Shown: positions 1 to 9,343, counted from the first letter of the stretch. The stretch: 64,000 nt of DNA from Variovorax sp. CF313 (GCF_000282635.1 NZ_AKIW01000042.1:62001-126000); one strand, 5' to 3'. Translations and numbers: made by a program. Notes: generated from the letters alone by a model not told the origin.

Positions 1-3000
1 GACAGGGCTGGGGCCTGCCGCCATTGCGCCCCGACCGCCTGCGCGCGGAGGGCTACCGCTACTTCATCGACACGCTGCGTGCCGGCATGCGTGGCGCGGG
101 TGCATTGCGCATCGACCACGTGATGGGCCTGATGCGCCTGTTCTGGATTCCGCCCGGGCGTGATGCGAAAGAGGGCGCCTACGTCCACTACGCGCTGGAC
201 GAGATGCTGGCCGTGGTGGCGATAGAGAGCCACCGGCACCGCTGCATGGTGGTGGGCGAAGACCTGGGCACGGTCGACGACGCGTTGCGCGACGCGCTCT
301 TGCGTGCCGACGTGTTGTCCTATCGCCTGCTGTATTTCGAGAAGGAGCCGCAGGGCGGCGGATTCAAGCCGCCCGCCGCCTATCCGCCGGCCGCGCTGGC
401 CGCGGTCAGCACGCACGACCTTGCGACCTTCGCGGGCTGGTGGACGGCGCAAGACCTTCGGGAGCGCCTCGCGCTTGGCCTGTTCCCCGATCCGGCGATC
501 TTCGACAAACAGCTGACGGACCGGGCGCACGAGCGCATGCAGCTGATGCACGCGATGCTGCGGGCCGGCCTGCTGTCGCGCGAAGACATGGCGCAGGCCG
601 CCGGCCTTGCGATGCCGACCGGCCGCATCGTGGAAGCGGCGCATGCATTCCTGGCGGCCTCGCCGTCGGCGCTGATGCTGGTCCAGCTCGAAGACGTGGC
701 GGAGGTGGTCGCCCAGGCCAACATGCCGGGCACGGTCGATACGCATCCCAACTGGCGGCGCAAGCTGCCCGTTTCGAGCACGGCGCTGGCCGGCGGCGAA
801 CGCATGCGCGGCCTCGGCCGGTTGCTGCGTGCCCAGAGGCCGCGCGTTGTCGAACACGCGGCATCGCCGGGCCTGCAGACCCGCGTGCCGCGCGCCACCT
901 ACCGGCTGCAGCTCCACAAGGACTTCGGCTTCGACGAGGCGATCCGCGTGCTGCCGTATCTCGCAAGGCTCGGCGTGAGCCACGTGTACTGCTCGCCGAT
1001 CCAGCGGGCGCGCGCCGGCAGCATGCATGGCTACGACGTGGTGGCGCACGCGGAGATCAACCCCGAGCTGGGTGGCGCCGAAGGCTTCGCGCGCTTCGTT
1101 GCCGCGCTGAAGGCCAACGGTCTCGGCCAGCTGCTGGACATGGTGCCCAACCACATGGGCGTGTTCGGCGCCGACAACGCATGGTGGATGGACGTGCTGG
1201 AAAACGGCCCCGCCTCGCTGTTCGCTCAGCACTTCGACATCGATTGGCAACCGCTCAACGTGGAGCTTGCCGGCAGGGTGCTGCTGCCCGTGCTCGGTGG
1301 GCACTATGGCGAGGTGCTGGAAAACGGTGAACTGATCCTTCGCTTCGAGGATGCGGCCGGCAGCCTGGCGATCCGCTACTTCGATCACCGCTTTCCGCTC
1401 GCGCCGGAGAGCTATCCGGCGGTGCTGCACCGGGCGCTCGCGCGGCTCGGCGATGCGACCGCCTCCGGGCATCTCGCAAGCCTTGCCACCGCGTTCGGCC
1501 ACCTGCCCGGACGCAATGCGGCGTCGCCGGAAGAACGCGCGGAACGTGTGCGCGACAAGGAGCTGCTCAAGGCGCGGCTTGCGCTGCTCGTGCGGCGGCG
1601 CCCCGCGGTGGCGCAGGCGATCCAGGCATCGGTGGCGGAGCTGAACCTCGCCTTGCCGGAAGCGCGCGACGCACTGCACCGGCTGATCGAGGCGCAGGCC
1701 TACCGGCTCGCGCACTGGCGGATGGCAGCCGACGAGATCAACTACCGGCGCTTCTTCGACATCAACGACCTGGCCGCCATCCGCATCGAGCGCGACGAGG
1801 TGTTCGAGGCCACGCAGTCGTTCGTGCTCGAGCTGGCTGCGTCCGGGGCGGTGGACGGCCTGCGCATCGACCACCCCGACGGGCTCTACGACCCCGCCGG
1901 CTACTTCCGCAAGCTGCAGGAGGGCTATGCGCGCCGTGCCGGCCTCATGCTGCCGGCCGCCGACGCGCAAGGGCGGCCCGCGCGGCCGCTGTACGTGGTG
2001 GCCGAGAAGATCGCGGGTGCGAACGAGGAAGTGCCCGAGACCTGGCACGTGCATGGAACCACGGGCTATCGCTTCGCCAACGTTGCCAACGGCGTGCTGG
2101 TCGATGCGGCAGCCGAGTCGGATGTTCTCCACGCCTGGCAGCGCTTCACCGGCGACACGCAGGACTTTGCCGCGGTGGCGCGGGCGGGCCGGCGGGAGGT
2201 GATGCGCAGCGCGCTGGCGTCGGAGCTCAACGTGCTGGCCACCGAGCTGCTGCGCATCGCCCGCGCCGACCGCAGCACGCGCGACTACACGCTCAACGCG
2301 CTGCGCCGGGCCCTCGCGGGCGTGGCTTCGTGCATGCCGGTGTATCGCACCTACATCGTCGATGGCCTCTCGGGACAGGACGAGCGGGTCATCGACGAAG
2401 CCGTCGACGCGGCCGCCCGCAGCAGCGGCGATGCCGACCGCTCGATCTTCCTCTTCGTGCGCAGCGCACTGCGGGGAGAGGCCGTCCAGGCCGCGCCGGC
2501 ACTGGGCGAACGGGCGCGCCACTTCGCGCGGCGCTTCCAGCAGTTCAGCGCGCCGGTGGCGGCCAAGGGCGTGGAAGACACCGCGTTCTACCGCTACTTT
2601 CCGCTCTGCTCGCTCAACGAAGTGGGCGGCGAGCCCGACCGCTTCGGCATCGAGGTCGAGGAATTCCACGCGCTCAGCGCCGATCGCGCGCTGCGCTGGC
2701 CGCACACGATGCTGGCCACCTCGACGCACGACAACAAGCGCTCGGAGGACGTGCGCAACCGGATCGACGTGCTGTCCGAGATGCCCGATGAATGGATGCA
2801 CGCGCTGGCGCGATGGCACGCGCAGTGCCGCGGCGCGCACAGGAAGCTGCCCGGCGGCGAGGCTCCCTCGCGCGCGGACGAATACCTGCTCTACCAGACG
2901 CTGCTCGGCACCCTGCCGGTGGGCGGGCTGGCCGCAGATGCAGTCGCGGGCTACAGCAACCGCATCTGGCACTACATGCAGAAGGCCGCGCGCGAATCGA

Positions 3001-3767
3001 AGCTGCGCACGCGATGGTCCCATCCCGATGCCGACTACGAGGCGGTGCTGGAGACCTTCGTGCGCGAGATCCTGGGCGACCCGAGCGAAGGCGCCTGCCT
3101 GTCCGACATCCAGCGCATGGCGGACAGGCTGGCGTGGTTCGGCGCGTGGAACAGCCTGACCCTGACCTTGCTCAAGTACGGCTCCCCCGGCGTGCCGGAT
3201 CTCTACCAGGGCAGCGAACTCATCGAGCTGAGCCTCGTCGATCCGGACAACCGGCGCCCGGTCGACTACGCGCTGCGCCAGCAGCGCCTCGACGAGCTGC
3301 ATGCCGTGGCCGAGGGCGACGCTCTTGCCGAGCGGGTCGGTGCGCTGGCGGCGGCCCCGCACGACGGCCGCGCGAAGCTCTGGTTCATCTGGCGGCTGCT
3401 GTCGCTGCGGCGGCAGCAGCCGCTGCTGTTCCAGGAGGGCAGCTACGAACCGCTGGAGGTCGAGGGGCCGTTGTCGAGGAACGTCGTGGCTTTCGGGCGG
3501 CTGCATGGCGACCGCATGCTCGTGATCGTGGCGAGCCGGCTGTTCGTCGGGCTTCCGCATCGGGAAGCGATGGACCATGCCCCGGCCCTGCCCGATGCGG
3601 CGAGGTGGCGCGGCACGGCGGTGCGGCTTCCCGCAGGCCACGACGGGGGCGTGCTGAAGAACGTGCTGACCGGCGAGCCCGTGGCGGCCGCCGGCGGCAC
3701 CGTGAGCCTCGACGTGGCTTTCCGCCGCATGCCGTGGGCGGCGCTGGTGGCTGCCCGCACCGCATGA
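1..3767 (+). CDS. treY: Bifunctional 4-alpha-glucanotransferase / maltooligosyl-trehalose synthase (MalQ-TreY fusion), 5' partial
   Basis: The reading frame is open from base 3 and its 5' end lies outside the window. The first ~270 visible residues are the C-terminal part of MalQ (GH77), with the three conserved acid motifs: RIDH near base 114, GEDLG near base 258 and STHDL near base 414. After a short linker, from about base 880, a full TreY (GH13_26) follows: DMVPNHMG, GLRIDHPDGL (nucleophile Asp), VAEKI (acid Glu) and STHDNKRSED. TreY converts the reducing end of maltooligosaccharides into a trehalosyl unit for release by TreZ; MalQ re-lengthens short glucans, so the fusion couples substrate supply to trehalose synthesis. 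TreZ is not in the window and presumably lies upstream. The domain assignment is secure; whether both halves are active is inferred from intact motifs. Cytoplasmic. Confidence 0.93.
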   Translation, partial: QGWGLPPLRPDRLRAEGYRYFIDTLRAGMRGAGALRIDHVMGLMRLFWIPPGRDAKEGAYVHYALDEMLAVVAIESHRHRCMVVGEDLGTVDDALRDALLRADVLSYRLLYFEKEPQGGGFKPPAAYPPAALAAVSTHDLATFAGWWTAQDLRERLALGLFPDPAIFDKQLTDRAHERMQLMHAMLRAGLLSREDMAQAAGLAMPTGRIVEAAHAFLAASPSALMLVQLEDVAEVVAQANMPGTVDTHPNWRRKLPVSSTALAGGERMRGLGRLLRAQRPRVVEHAASPGLQTRVPRATYRLQLHKDFGFDEAIRVLPYLARLGVSHVYCSPIQRARAGSMHGYDVVAHAEINPELGGAEGFARFVAALKANGLGQLLDMVPNHMGVFGADNAWWMDVLENGPASLFAQHFDIDWQPLNVELAGRVLLPVLGGHYGEVLENGELILRFEDAAGSLAIRYFDHRFPLAPESYPAVLHRALARLGDATASGHLASLATAFGHLPGRNAASPEERAERVRDKELLKARLALLVRRRPAVAQAIQASVAELNLALPEARDALHRLIEAQAYRLAHWRMAADEINYRRFFDINDLAAIRIERDEVFEATQSFVLELAASGAVDGLRIDHPDGLYDPAGYFRKLQEGYARRAGLMLPAADAQGRPARPLYVVAEKIAGANEEVPETWHVHGTTGYRFANVANGVLVDAAAESDVLHAWQRFTGDTQDFAAVARAGRREVMRSALASELNVLATELLRIARADRSTRDYTLNALRRALAGVASCMPVYRTYIVDGLSGQDERVIDEAVDAAARSSGDADRSIFLFVRSALRGEAVQAAPALGERARHFARRFQQFSAPVAAKGVEDTAFYRYFPLCSLNEVGGEPDRFGIEVEEFHALSADRALRWPHTMLATSTHDNKRSEDVRNRIDVLSEMPDEWMHALARWHAQCRGAHRKLPGGEAPSRADEYLLYQTLLGTLPVGGLAADAVAGYSNRIWHYMQKAARESKLRTRWSHPDADYEAVLETFVREILGDPSEGACLSDIQRMADRLAWFGAWNSLTLTLLKYGSPGVPDLYQGSELIELSLVDPDNRRPVDYALRQQRLDELHAVAEGDALAERVGALAAAPHDGRAKLWFIWRLLSLRRQQPLLFQEGSYEPLEVEGPLSRNVVAFGRLHGDRMLVIVASRLFVGLPHREAMDHAPALPDAARWRGTAVRLPAGHDGGVLKNVLTGEPVAAAGGTVSLDVAFRRMPWAALVAARTA

Positions 3768-3788
3768 ACCCCGACGCAACTGCGCAGG

Positions 3789-4637
3789 CTACGGCCCGTC
3801 CGCGGTGCGATGCGGCTTCCTGGCGTGGATGTCCGCGGTCCACAACGCCACGTCCTCGGCCGTCATGCTGCTCGCGCCGGTGAGGCGTCCGTCCACGTAG
3901 CCCAGCCGCTCCACGTCGTGGATGTATTGCTCGCGCGACAGCAGGGTGCCGGCGCACACGTTCTCGTGCGTGGCCGGCGGCTCGCGCATTTCATCGGCCA
4001 GGCGTTCCATCAGCCGGGACATGACCCAGTCCGGAATGTGATGGCGCTGACCGGGGTAGATGTAGCCGAACAGCGTGAGGTGGGCCAGCAGCACCCGCCA
4101 GTGCGGGCCGAAGCGCTCGAGCAGGCTGACCCAGTCAAGCCGCTGCGCATTGGCCTCCAGCAGGTGGGCGATGTCGCCGCCGTCGTAGCGCTCGCGCTCC
4201 ATGATGAAGGCCTTGGACAGCAGGCTGTCCTCCGCGTTGGCGATGAGCACCGGCACGCCCAGGATCTCGGCGCGGCAGTTGCCGCGGAACCAGCGCTTGT
4301 CCACCGGCGTCACGCCGTTGCCCGAATTGAAGATCAGGTCGATGAACTCGGGGCCGTCGTACACCTTGGCCAGCCAGTGCGGATGGGTCAGCTCGGTGCG
4401 CCAGCCGTGCCGCCGCACGAGCTGCGCGATGCGTTCGTAGTCCTCGCGGTGGATGAACAGGTCGAGGTCCTTGGTCGAGCGGCGGATGCCCGTGTAGCAC
4501 GCGTGCGAGAAGGTTCCGCCCACCAGGAAGGGAATGCCCGCACCGTTCAAGGCGCGCAAGGTCTGCCGATAGAAATCGGCCACGTGGGGGTCGACTTCTT
4601 CTTCCAGCGAAGGCGCGAGCGCGGTGAAGGGCGACAT
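3789..4637 (-). CDS. Nucleotidyltransferase-fold protein, 282 aa
   Basis: Near the N-terminus the protein reads VGGTFSHACYTGIRRSTKDLDLF, the GG(x)S...DxD signature of the polymerase-beta-like nucleotidyltransferase fold that binds metal-NTP. The pattern 'inborn GG, then DLDLF' resembles the MNT/AbiEii-type and 'nucleotidyl transferase' hypothetical families rather than poly(A) polymerases. No kinase, HEPN or other toxin-type gene sits beside it, so there is no case for a toxin-antitoxin pair. It is convergent with the malQ-treY gene (21 bases between stops) and divergent from the metallophosphoesterase. The target of the predicted nucleotidyl transfer is unknown. No signal peptide or membrane segment is visible, so it is probably cytoplasmic. 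Confidence 0.72.
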   Translation of the reverse strand: MSPFTALAPSLEEEVDPHVADFYRQTLRALNGAGIPFLVGGTFSHACYTGIRRSTKDLDLFIHREDYERIAQLVRRHGWRTELTHPHWLAKVYDGPEFIDLIFNSGNGVTPVDKRWFRGNCRAEILGVPVLIANAEDSLLSKAFIMERERYDGGDIAHLLEANAQRLDWVSLLERFGPHWRVLLAHLTLFGYIYPGQRHHIPDWVMSRLMERLADEMREPPATHENVCAGTLLSREQYIHDVERLGYVDGRLTGASSMTAEDVALWTADIHARKPHRTADGP

Positions 4638-4790
4638 GCATGAAAGCTAGGGCTGGCCACAGGCGGCGGCCCGGAGCAAAGGGCCCCATCGAACGTCGGC
4701 ATGCGCCTACAGCCGCTGCGGGATGGGGCCGATGACGGCGAACCGCGGCGCGGCACATTCTGGCGCTCGCATTCATCGAGCCGCGTCGCC

Positions 4791-5570
4791 ATGCCCAATC
4801 CCAAATCGTCCTCCCACATCCGGTTTGCCGCCGTCGGCGACATCCATGTCCAGAAGGACTCCGCCGGCACGCTGCGCAGCCTCTTCGCCCAGGCCGCCGA
4901 CGAGGCCGATGCGCTGCTGCTGTGTGGCGACCTCACCGACTACGGCACGGCCGAGGAGGCCCGGGTGCTGGTCGAGGAGCTGGGTGCGATCCACATCCCC
5001 ATCGTCGCCGTGCTGGGCAACCACGACTACGAGTCCGGCACGCCCGAGGCGGTGACCGGTGCGCTGATGCATGCCGGCGTCCGCGTGCTCGATGGCTCGG
5101 CCTGCGAGATCGAGGGCGTGGGCATCGCCGGCGTGAAGGGCTTTGCCGGTGGCTTCGGGCGCGGCTCGCTGGGCGCCTGGGGCGAGCCGGCGATCAAGCT
5201 GTTCGTGCAGGAGGCGCTGAACGAGGCGATGAAGCTGGAGTCGGCGCTGGCCAAGCTGCGCACGCGGCGCCGCATCGCGCTGCTGCACTACGCGCCCATC
5301 GCCGGCACGGTGCAGGGCGAGCCGGTGGAGATCTTTCCCTTCCTGGGCAGCAGCCGGCTGGAGGAGCCGCTGCTGCGCTACCCGATGGATGCGGTGTTCC
5401 ACGGCCACGCGCACCGGGGCACGCTCGAGGCGCGCACCATCAACGGCGTGCCGGTCTACAACGTTGCCAAGCCCCTGCTGCAGCGCAGCCGGCCCGGCGT
5501 GCCGCCATTCTTCCTGTACGAACTGCCGCGCGAAGCGGCCGAGGAGGCCTCGGCTTCCGCTCCGGAGTAG
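4791..5570 (+). CDS. Calcineurin-like metallophosphoesterase, 259 aa
   Basis: Contains the full metallophosphoesterase set in order: GDIHVQ (D-x-H), GDLTDYG, GNHDYESG, the HYAPI motif and a closing GHAHRG. These residues ligate the two metals of the calcineurin-like phosphoesterase fold. I start it at 4791 (MPNPKSSSHIRF) because the fold begins about 10 residues later; an in-frame ATG at 4701 would add a 30-residue basic, unstructured stretch. The substrate cannot be told from sequence; relatives hydrolyse phosphodiesters or phosphoproteins. No signal peptide, so cytosolic. The histidine kinase gene follows after about 70 bases on the same strand. Confidence 0.85.
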   Translation: MPNPKSSSHIRFAAVGDIHVQKDSAGTLRSLFAQAADEADALLLCGDLTDYGTAEEARVLVEELGAIHIPIVAVLGNHDYESGTPEAVTGALMHAGVRVLDGSACEIEGVGIAGVKGFAGGFGRGSLGAWGEPAIKLFVQEALNEAMKLESALAKLRTRRRIALLHYAPIAGTVQGEPVEIFPFLGSSRLEEPLLRYPMDAVFHGHAHRGTLEARTINGVPVYNVAKPLLQRSRPGVPPFFLYELPREAAEEASASAPE

Positions 5571-5638
5571 GAATCTTCCCACGGGCTGTTCAAGTGCAAT
5601 GGACCACACTTGCAAGACTCCACGAGCCGGGGCCAGAC

Positions 5639-7567
5639 ATGCCTGCTGAACCGATGAAAGCCAGCGAACAGCCCGGGTTGTCCGTCGCCTCCCTGACCGA
5701 TGCCGACTATCGCCAGATGGTCGACGGCCTCACCGATCACGCCATCATCCTGCTGGACCCGGACGGCAACATCGTGAGCTGGAACGCCGGGGCACGCCAG
5801 CTCAGCGGCTACGACGGCGCCGACATCCTGGGGCGCCATTTTTCCGTCCTGTATCCGCAGGAGACGCTCTCGCGCGGCTTGCCCGACGAGGAGCTGGCGC
5901 AGGCCGGCAAGCAGGGGCGCTTCGTGGACGAGGGCTGGCGCCTGCGCAAGGACGGCACGCGCTTCTGGGCCAATATCGTCATCACCCGCCTGCCAGGCGC
6001 CAACGGCGCCACGCGCGGGTATTCCAAGATCATTCGCGATCACAGCGACCGGCGAAAGCACGAAGATGCGCTGCGCGCCAGCGAGGAACGGTTCCGCCTG
6101 CTCGTCGAAGGAGTCAAGGACTACGCGATCTTCATGCTCGACCCCGGCGGCCACGTGGTCAGCTGGAATCTCGGCGCGGAGAAGAACAAGGGCTACAAGG
6201 CACACGAGATCATCGGCCAGCACTTTTCGAAGTTCTATCCGCCCGATGTCGCCGCGCGCGGATGGCCCGCCGAGGAACTGGCCAACGCGCTGCGCGAGGG
6301 ACGCTTCGAAGACGAAGGCTGGCGCGTGCGCAAGGACGGAACCCGCTTCTGGGCCAGCGTGGTGATCACGGCCATCTACGACGCCGCCGGGCAGCACAAG
6401 GGATTCGCCAAGGTCACCCGCGACCTCACCGAGCGCCGCCGCATCATCACGCTGGAGGACGAGGGAAGGCGCATGACCACCTTCCTTGCAATGCTGGGCC
6501 ATGAGCTGCGCAACCCGCTCGCGCCCATCTCCAACGCGCTGGAGCTTCTCAAGCGCGAGGAGACGGGCTCGCTGGTGCTGAACAGGACGCGCGGCATCAT
6601 CGATCGCCAGCTCAGGCAGATGACGCGGCTCATCGACGACCTGCTGGACGTGGGCCGGATCACGAGCGGGCGCATCCACCTGGAAGCCAAGCCGGTGCGG
6701 CTTCGCGAAGTGGTCGTCGAAGGGGTGGAGGCCATGCGCCCTGCCATGGCGCTGAAGTCGCAGGTCTTGGAACTGCAGGTCGACGGGGCCGATCCCTGGG
6801 TCACGGGCGACAGGGCGCGGCTGATCCAGGTCATCGGCAACCTGGCTCACAACGCGTCCAAGTTCACTCCCGACGGCGGGTGCATCGCGATCCGCCTCGG
6901 CACCCACGGTGCCAACGCCTCGGAAGCGGAGATCAGCGTCAAGGACAACGGCCCGGGGATCCCGCGCAAGGATCTCGAGAGGGTCTTCGAACTCTTCGTG
7001 CAAGGCGAAAACGAACTGGCGCGCACGCGCGGCGGGCTCGGGCTGGGCCTGAGCCTCGTGCAGCAGCTGACGCAGCTTCATGGCGGCTACGTCAGCGTGT
7101 TCAGCACCGGGCGCGCGGGGGAGGGCAGCGAATTCGTGGTGCGCCTGCCGGCGGCGCCCACACCCGACATGCCTCGGCCGACCGAACGCGGCGAGGGCGA
7201 AAAGCTGGTGCTGGTCGTGGACGACAACCGCGATGCGGCGGAAACCCTGGCACTGCTGCTGGAATCGCTGGGCTACTCGTGCTCGGTGGAGCACGATGGT
7301 TTTGCCGCGATAGAGGCCGTCAAGGCGAAACGGCCCGACGTGGTGTTGCTGGACATCGGGCTGCCCGGCATGAACGGCCACGACGTTGCCAAGCGCCTGC
7401 GCGCCGACCTGATCAATCCGCCCGCGCTGATCGCCATCACCGGCTACGGCCAGCCCAGCGACCGCGACACCAGCTTCGAAGCCGGCTTCTTCGCCCATCT
7501 GACGAAGCCGGTGGATTTCGATCGGCTGGGCTCGATGCTCGACCAGATCTACGCCGCCAGGACCTGA
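5639..7567 (+). CDS. Hybrid sensor histidine kinase with two PAS domains and C-terminal receiver, 642 aa
   Basis: Two PAS domains of the same subtype lie in tandem (about residues 20-140 and 145-265), each with the 'DPDGNIVSWN / DPGGHVVSWN' start and 'EGWRxRKDGTRFWA' end. They are followed by a HisKA domain whose phospho-acceptor His is about residue 288 (GHELRNPLAP), an HATPase domain (DNGPGI, GGLGLGLSLV) and a receiver domain with phospho-acceptor Asp about 572 (VVLLDIGLPGMNG). No transmembrane segment is seen, so it is a soluble sensor; PAS ligand unknown. No DNA-binding partner is adjacent, and phosphotransfer probably ends at the attached receiver or a distant HPt. The start at 5639 is the first ATG giving a complete PAS domain; 5654 is an alternative. 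Confidence 0.9.
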   Translation: MPAEPMKASEQPGLSVASLTDADYRQMVDGLTDHAIILLDPDGNIVSWNAGARQLSGYDGADILGRHFSVLYPQETLSRGLPDEELAQAGKQGRFVDEGWRLRKDGTRFWANIVITRLPGANGATRGYSKIIRDHSDRRKHEDALRASEERFRLLVEGVKDYAIFMLDPGGHVVSWNLGAEKNKGYKAHEIIGQHFSKFYPPDVAARGWPAEELANALREGRFEDEGWRVRKDGTRFWASVVITAIYDAAGQHKGFAKVTRDLTERRRIITLEDEGRRMTTFLAMLGHELRNPLAPISNALELLKREETGSLVLNRTRGIIDRQLRQMTRLIDDLLDVGRITSGRIHLEAKPVRLREVVVEGVEAMRPAMALKSQVLELQVDGADPWVTGDRARLIQVIGNLAHNASKFTPDGGCIAIRLGTHGANASEAEISVKDNGPGIPRKDLERVFELFVQGENELARTRGGLGLGLSLVQQLTQLHGGYVSVFSTGRAGEGSEFVVRLPAAPTPDMPRPTERGEGEKLVLVVDDNRDAAETLALLLESLGYSCSVEHDGFAAIEAVKAKRPDVVLLDIGLPGMNGHDVAKRLRADLINPPALIAITGYGQPSDRDTSFEAGFFAHLTKPVDFDRLGSMLDQIYAART

Positions 7568-7607
7568 ACCGGCAGCCCGGCGGCGCGCCCAGCTATCGAG
7601 CGAAAAC

Positions 7608-7844
7608 CTGCTCGCCCTCAATTCGCGGGACCAGGAGATCCTGCACGGCCTCAGCTTCGACGAGTCGCAGTTCCTCATCGACTGCGGCGAAGACCCGCCC
7701 GCCGATACGGCCGACCGCGAACGGTGCGGCGATCTCATCCGCAGGCACGAACGCGCCCGCCTGCGCATCGCTACCGCCGACGATGAAGGCAGCGCGAGCG
7801 AGGCAGGCCCCGCCGCGCGCAGCCGGGATTCGTTCATGCTGTGA
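7608..7844 (+). CDS. Possible small protein or gene remnant without a canonical start codon
   Basis: This frame is open from 7314 to the TGA at 7842-7844. From about 7608 it shows strong G/C third-position bias and a protein-like sequence (LNSRDQEILHGLSFDESQFL, then IDCGEDPP and an Arg/Glu-rich helix). No ATG, GTG or TTG occurs in frame before the last residues. A CTG at 7608 with a weak GAGCGA upstream is the only candidate start, immediately after the kinase stop. It may start at CTG, be translated by reinitiation from the kinase, or be the 3' remnant of a lost gene. I do not recognise the family. Confidence 0.35.
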   Translation: MLALNSRDQEILHGLSFDESQFLIDCGEDPPADTADRERCGDLIRRHERARLRIATADDEGSASEAGPAARSRDSFML

Positions 7845-7905
7845 GCTGCCGGCCCGCCCCGGCTCCGTGGCGCGAGGCCCCGTTCCTTCGCGACACGCGG
7901 GCTCT

Positions 7906-8058
7906 TCAGTGGTGGCGCTTGAAGTACTGGACTTCGCGCTCGTGCTGCCGGGCCTGCTCCTGCGAGGCGAAGGTGCCCAGGTTGCGGCGCTTGCCCGTCT
8001 TGGGATCGATCTTGCGGGAATACAGGCGGTATTCGCCCGAAGCGAGTTTCCGGATCAT
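7906..8058 (-). CDS. Small basic conserved protein, 50 aa
   Basis: The 50-codon frame starts at ATG 8058 after an excellent AAGGAG ribosome-binding site, and reads MIRKLASGEYRLYSRK, then IDPKTGKRRNLGTFASQEQARQHEREVQYFKRHH. It is rich in Lys, Arg and His and has the look of a compact nucleic-acid-associated or ribosome-associated protein. I recall near-identical short hypothetical proteins in many beta- and gammaproteobacteria, but no function is established to my knowledge. It is convergent with the kinase and the small frame before it. The good ribosome-binding site and codon use make it a real gene despite its size. Confidence 0.75.
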   Translation of the reverse strand: MIRKLASGEYRLYSRKIDPKTGKRRNLGTFASQEQARQHEREVQYFKRHH

Positions 8059-8284
8059 TGCGCGCTCCTTTTTCACTTGGCAGGACCAATCTGCGCCGCC
8101 GGCGCCGGCCGTCTGTCGGACGGGTTCACTTCGCTCTGAGGGAGCGCGAGTGCGGCGGCACGCGACAAGGGTTTCTGTTCCTACATTCGCTGCCTGGCCG
8201 CTCCCACAGCGGACCTGCGCTGCAAGGTCGAAACCCGAACTCTAGAGGCCTGTTTCCGGTCTCCATCGCGCAAAGGAACGAACC

Positions 8285-8587
8285 ATGAAAACGACGCACA
8301 AGCCCGCAGCCACGAAAAGCCGCCAGGCCGGCGCCCCGGTGCAGGACGCCATCGGCCCCCACGACGACAACCCGCCGTCGCGCGGCGCGGTACAAAGCGG
8401 CGGCACCCCCGACACCGCACCGCTGAACTTCGACGACGACGAGATCTATTCGGGCCGCTACAAGGTGCGCAGCGGCGGCACCACGCACGCCAAGGGCGGC
8501 GACAGCGGCCTGCTCGGGCCCCCAGCCGAACAGCTGTCGCCGACCAATTCGCCCAGCGACCCGGCCTTGCGGCGAGGCCGCTCATAG
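8285..8587 (+). CDS. Hypothetical hydrophilic protein, 100 aa
   Basis: ATG 8285 follows AAAGGAAC at suitable spacing. The protein is Lys/Pro/Ser/Gly-rich and probably disordered, with a more conserved-looking core, LNFDDDEIYSGRYKVRSGG, around residues 48-66. No membrane segment or signal peptide. It precedes the phosphoribosyltransferase gene by 14 bases and is likely cotranscribed with it. Function unknown; its neighbours suggest a role under stress, which is only an inference from context. Confidence 0.6.
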   Translation: MKTTHKPAATKSRQAGAPVQDAIGPHDDNPPSRGAVQSGGTPDTAPLNFDDDEIYSGRYKVRSGGTTHAKGGDSGLLGPPAEQLSPTNSPSDPALRRGRS

Positions 8588-8601
8588 GCGGGAGGCCGAC
8601 C

Positions 8602-9270
8602 ATGTTCCGGGACCGCGTCGATGCAGGCCGCCAGCTCGCGACGCTGCTCGGCCAGTACCGCGACGCGCCGGATGCGCTCGTGCTGGCGCTGCCGCGAGGC
8701 GGCGTGCCTGTCGGTGCGCAAGTCGCACGGGCACTGAATCTCCCGCTCGACATCATGGTGGTGCGCAAGCTGGGGCTTCCCGGCCACGAGGAATATGCGG
8801 CCGGGGCGATCGCCGCGGGCGGCGTGCGCGTGACCGGTGAGCCCTGGGCCGACCTGACGCTCGTCTTCGAACGCGAGCAGCGGGAGCTGGCGCGCCGTGA
8901 ACGCGCCTACCGCGGCGGCCGGGCACCTTGCGAGCTGGGCGGCAAGACCGTCATCCTGGTCGACGACGGCCTCGCCACCGGCCTGTCGATGCGCGCCGCG
9001 ATCATCGCGGCGCGTTCGCTCGGCGCGGCGAAAGTCGTTGCCGCGGTGCCGGTCGGCGAAGCCACGGCGTGCCAGGCGCTGGCACAGCCCGCGAAGGCGA
9101 GCGAGTTTGCCGGCCGCAGCGACCTCGAGCGCATGGGCTCGCGTGCGGACGAGGTGGTCTGCATGCACATGCCCGATCCTTTCCACGCCGTGGGCGCGTG
9201 GTACGGCGTCTTCGATCCGCCCAGCGACGACGAGGTGCGCGACACCCTGGCTTCGTGGAGCCGTCCATGA
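8602..9270 (+). CDS. Phosphoribosyltransferase-fold protein, 222 aa
   Basis: The type I PRTase signature for PRPP binding is present as VILVDDGLATG (about residues 115-125): two acidic residues followed by a Gly/Thr-rich loop. The N-terminal half has ALPRGGVPVGAQVARAL and the typical MVVRKLGLPGHEEYAAGAIA. This subfamily is commonly annotated only as 'phosphoribosyltransferase' and is often found next to Hsp20, universal stress and other stress genes. The base or other acceptor is unknown, and it is not close to the hpt, apt or upp subfamilies. Cytoplasmic. Placed between the 100-aa protein and the Hsp20 group, consistent with a stress operon. Confidence 0.85.
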   Translation: MFRDRVDAGRQLATLLGQYRDAPDALVLALPRGGVPVGAQVARALNLPLDIMVVRKLGLPGHEEYAAGAIAAGGVRVTGEPWADLTLVFEREQRELARRERAYRGGRAPCELGGKTVILVDDGLATGLSMRAAIIAARSLGAAKVVAAVPVGEATACQALAQPAKASEFAGRSDLERMGSRADEVVCMHMPDPFHAVGAWYGVFDPPSDDEVRDTLASWSRP

Positions 9271-9343
9271 GCGACCTTCATGAGGAAGGAGACAGCGAAA
9301 ACGCGGCGCACTGACACTGAAGATCGGCTGTCGATTTCCCCTC

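Noticed and set aside
4701..4790. Upstream ATG extending the metallophosphoesterase by 30 residues
   Set aside because: The extra residues are basic and low-complexity and precede the fold. The start at 4791 gives the expected family N-terminus.
5456..8089. An 877-codon open frame on the - strand opposite the hybrid kinase
   Set aside because: Same artefact: shadow of a real high-G+C gene; no ribosome-binding site and no domain.
9267..9314. A 15-codon frame (MSDLHEEGDSENAAH) overlapping the PRTase stop as ATGA
   Set aside because: Too short to support. It could be coupled to the PRTase, but nothing beyond the overlap favours it.
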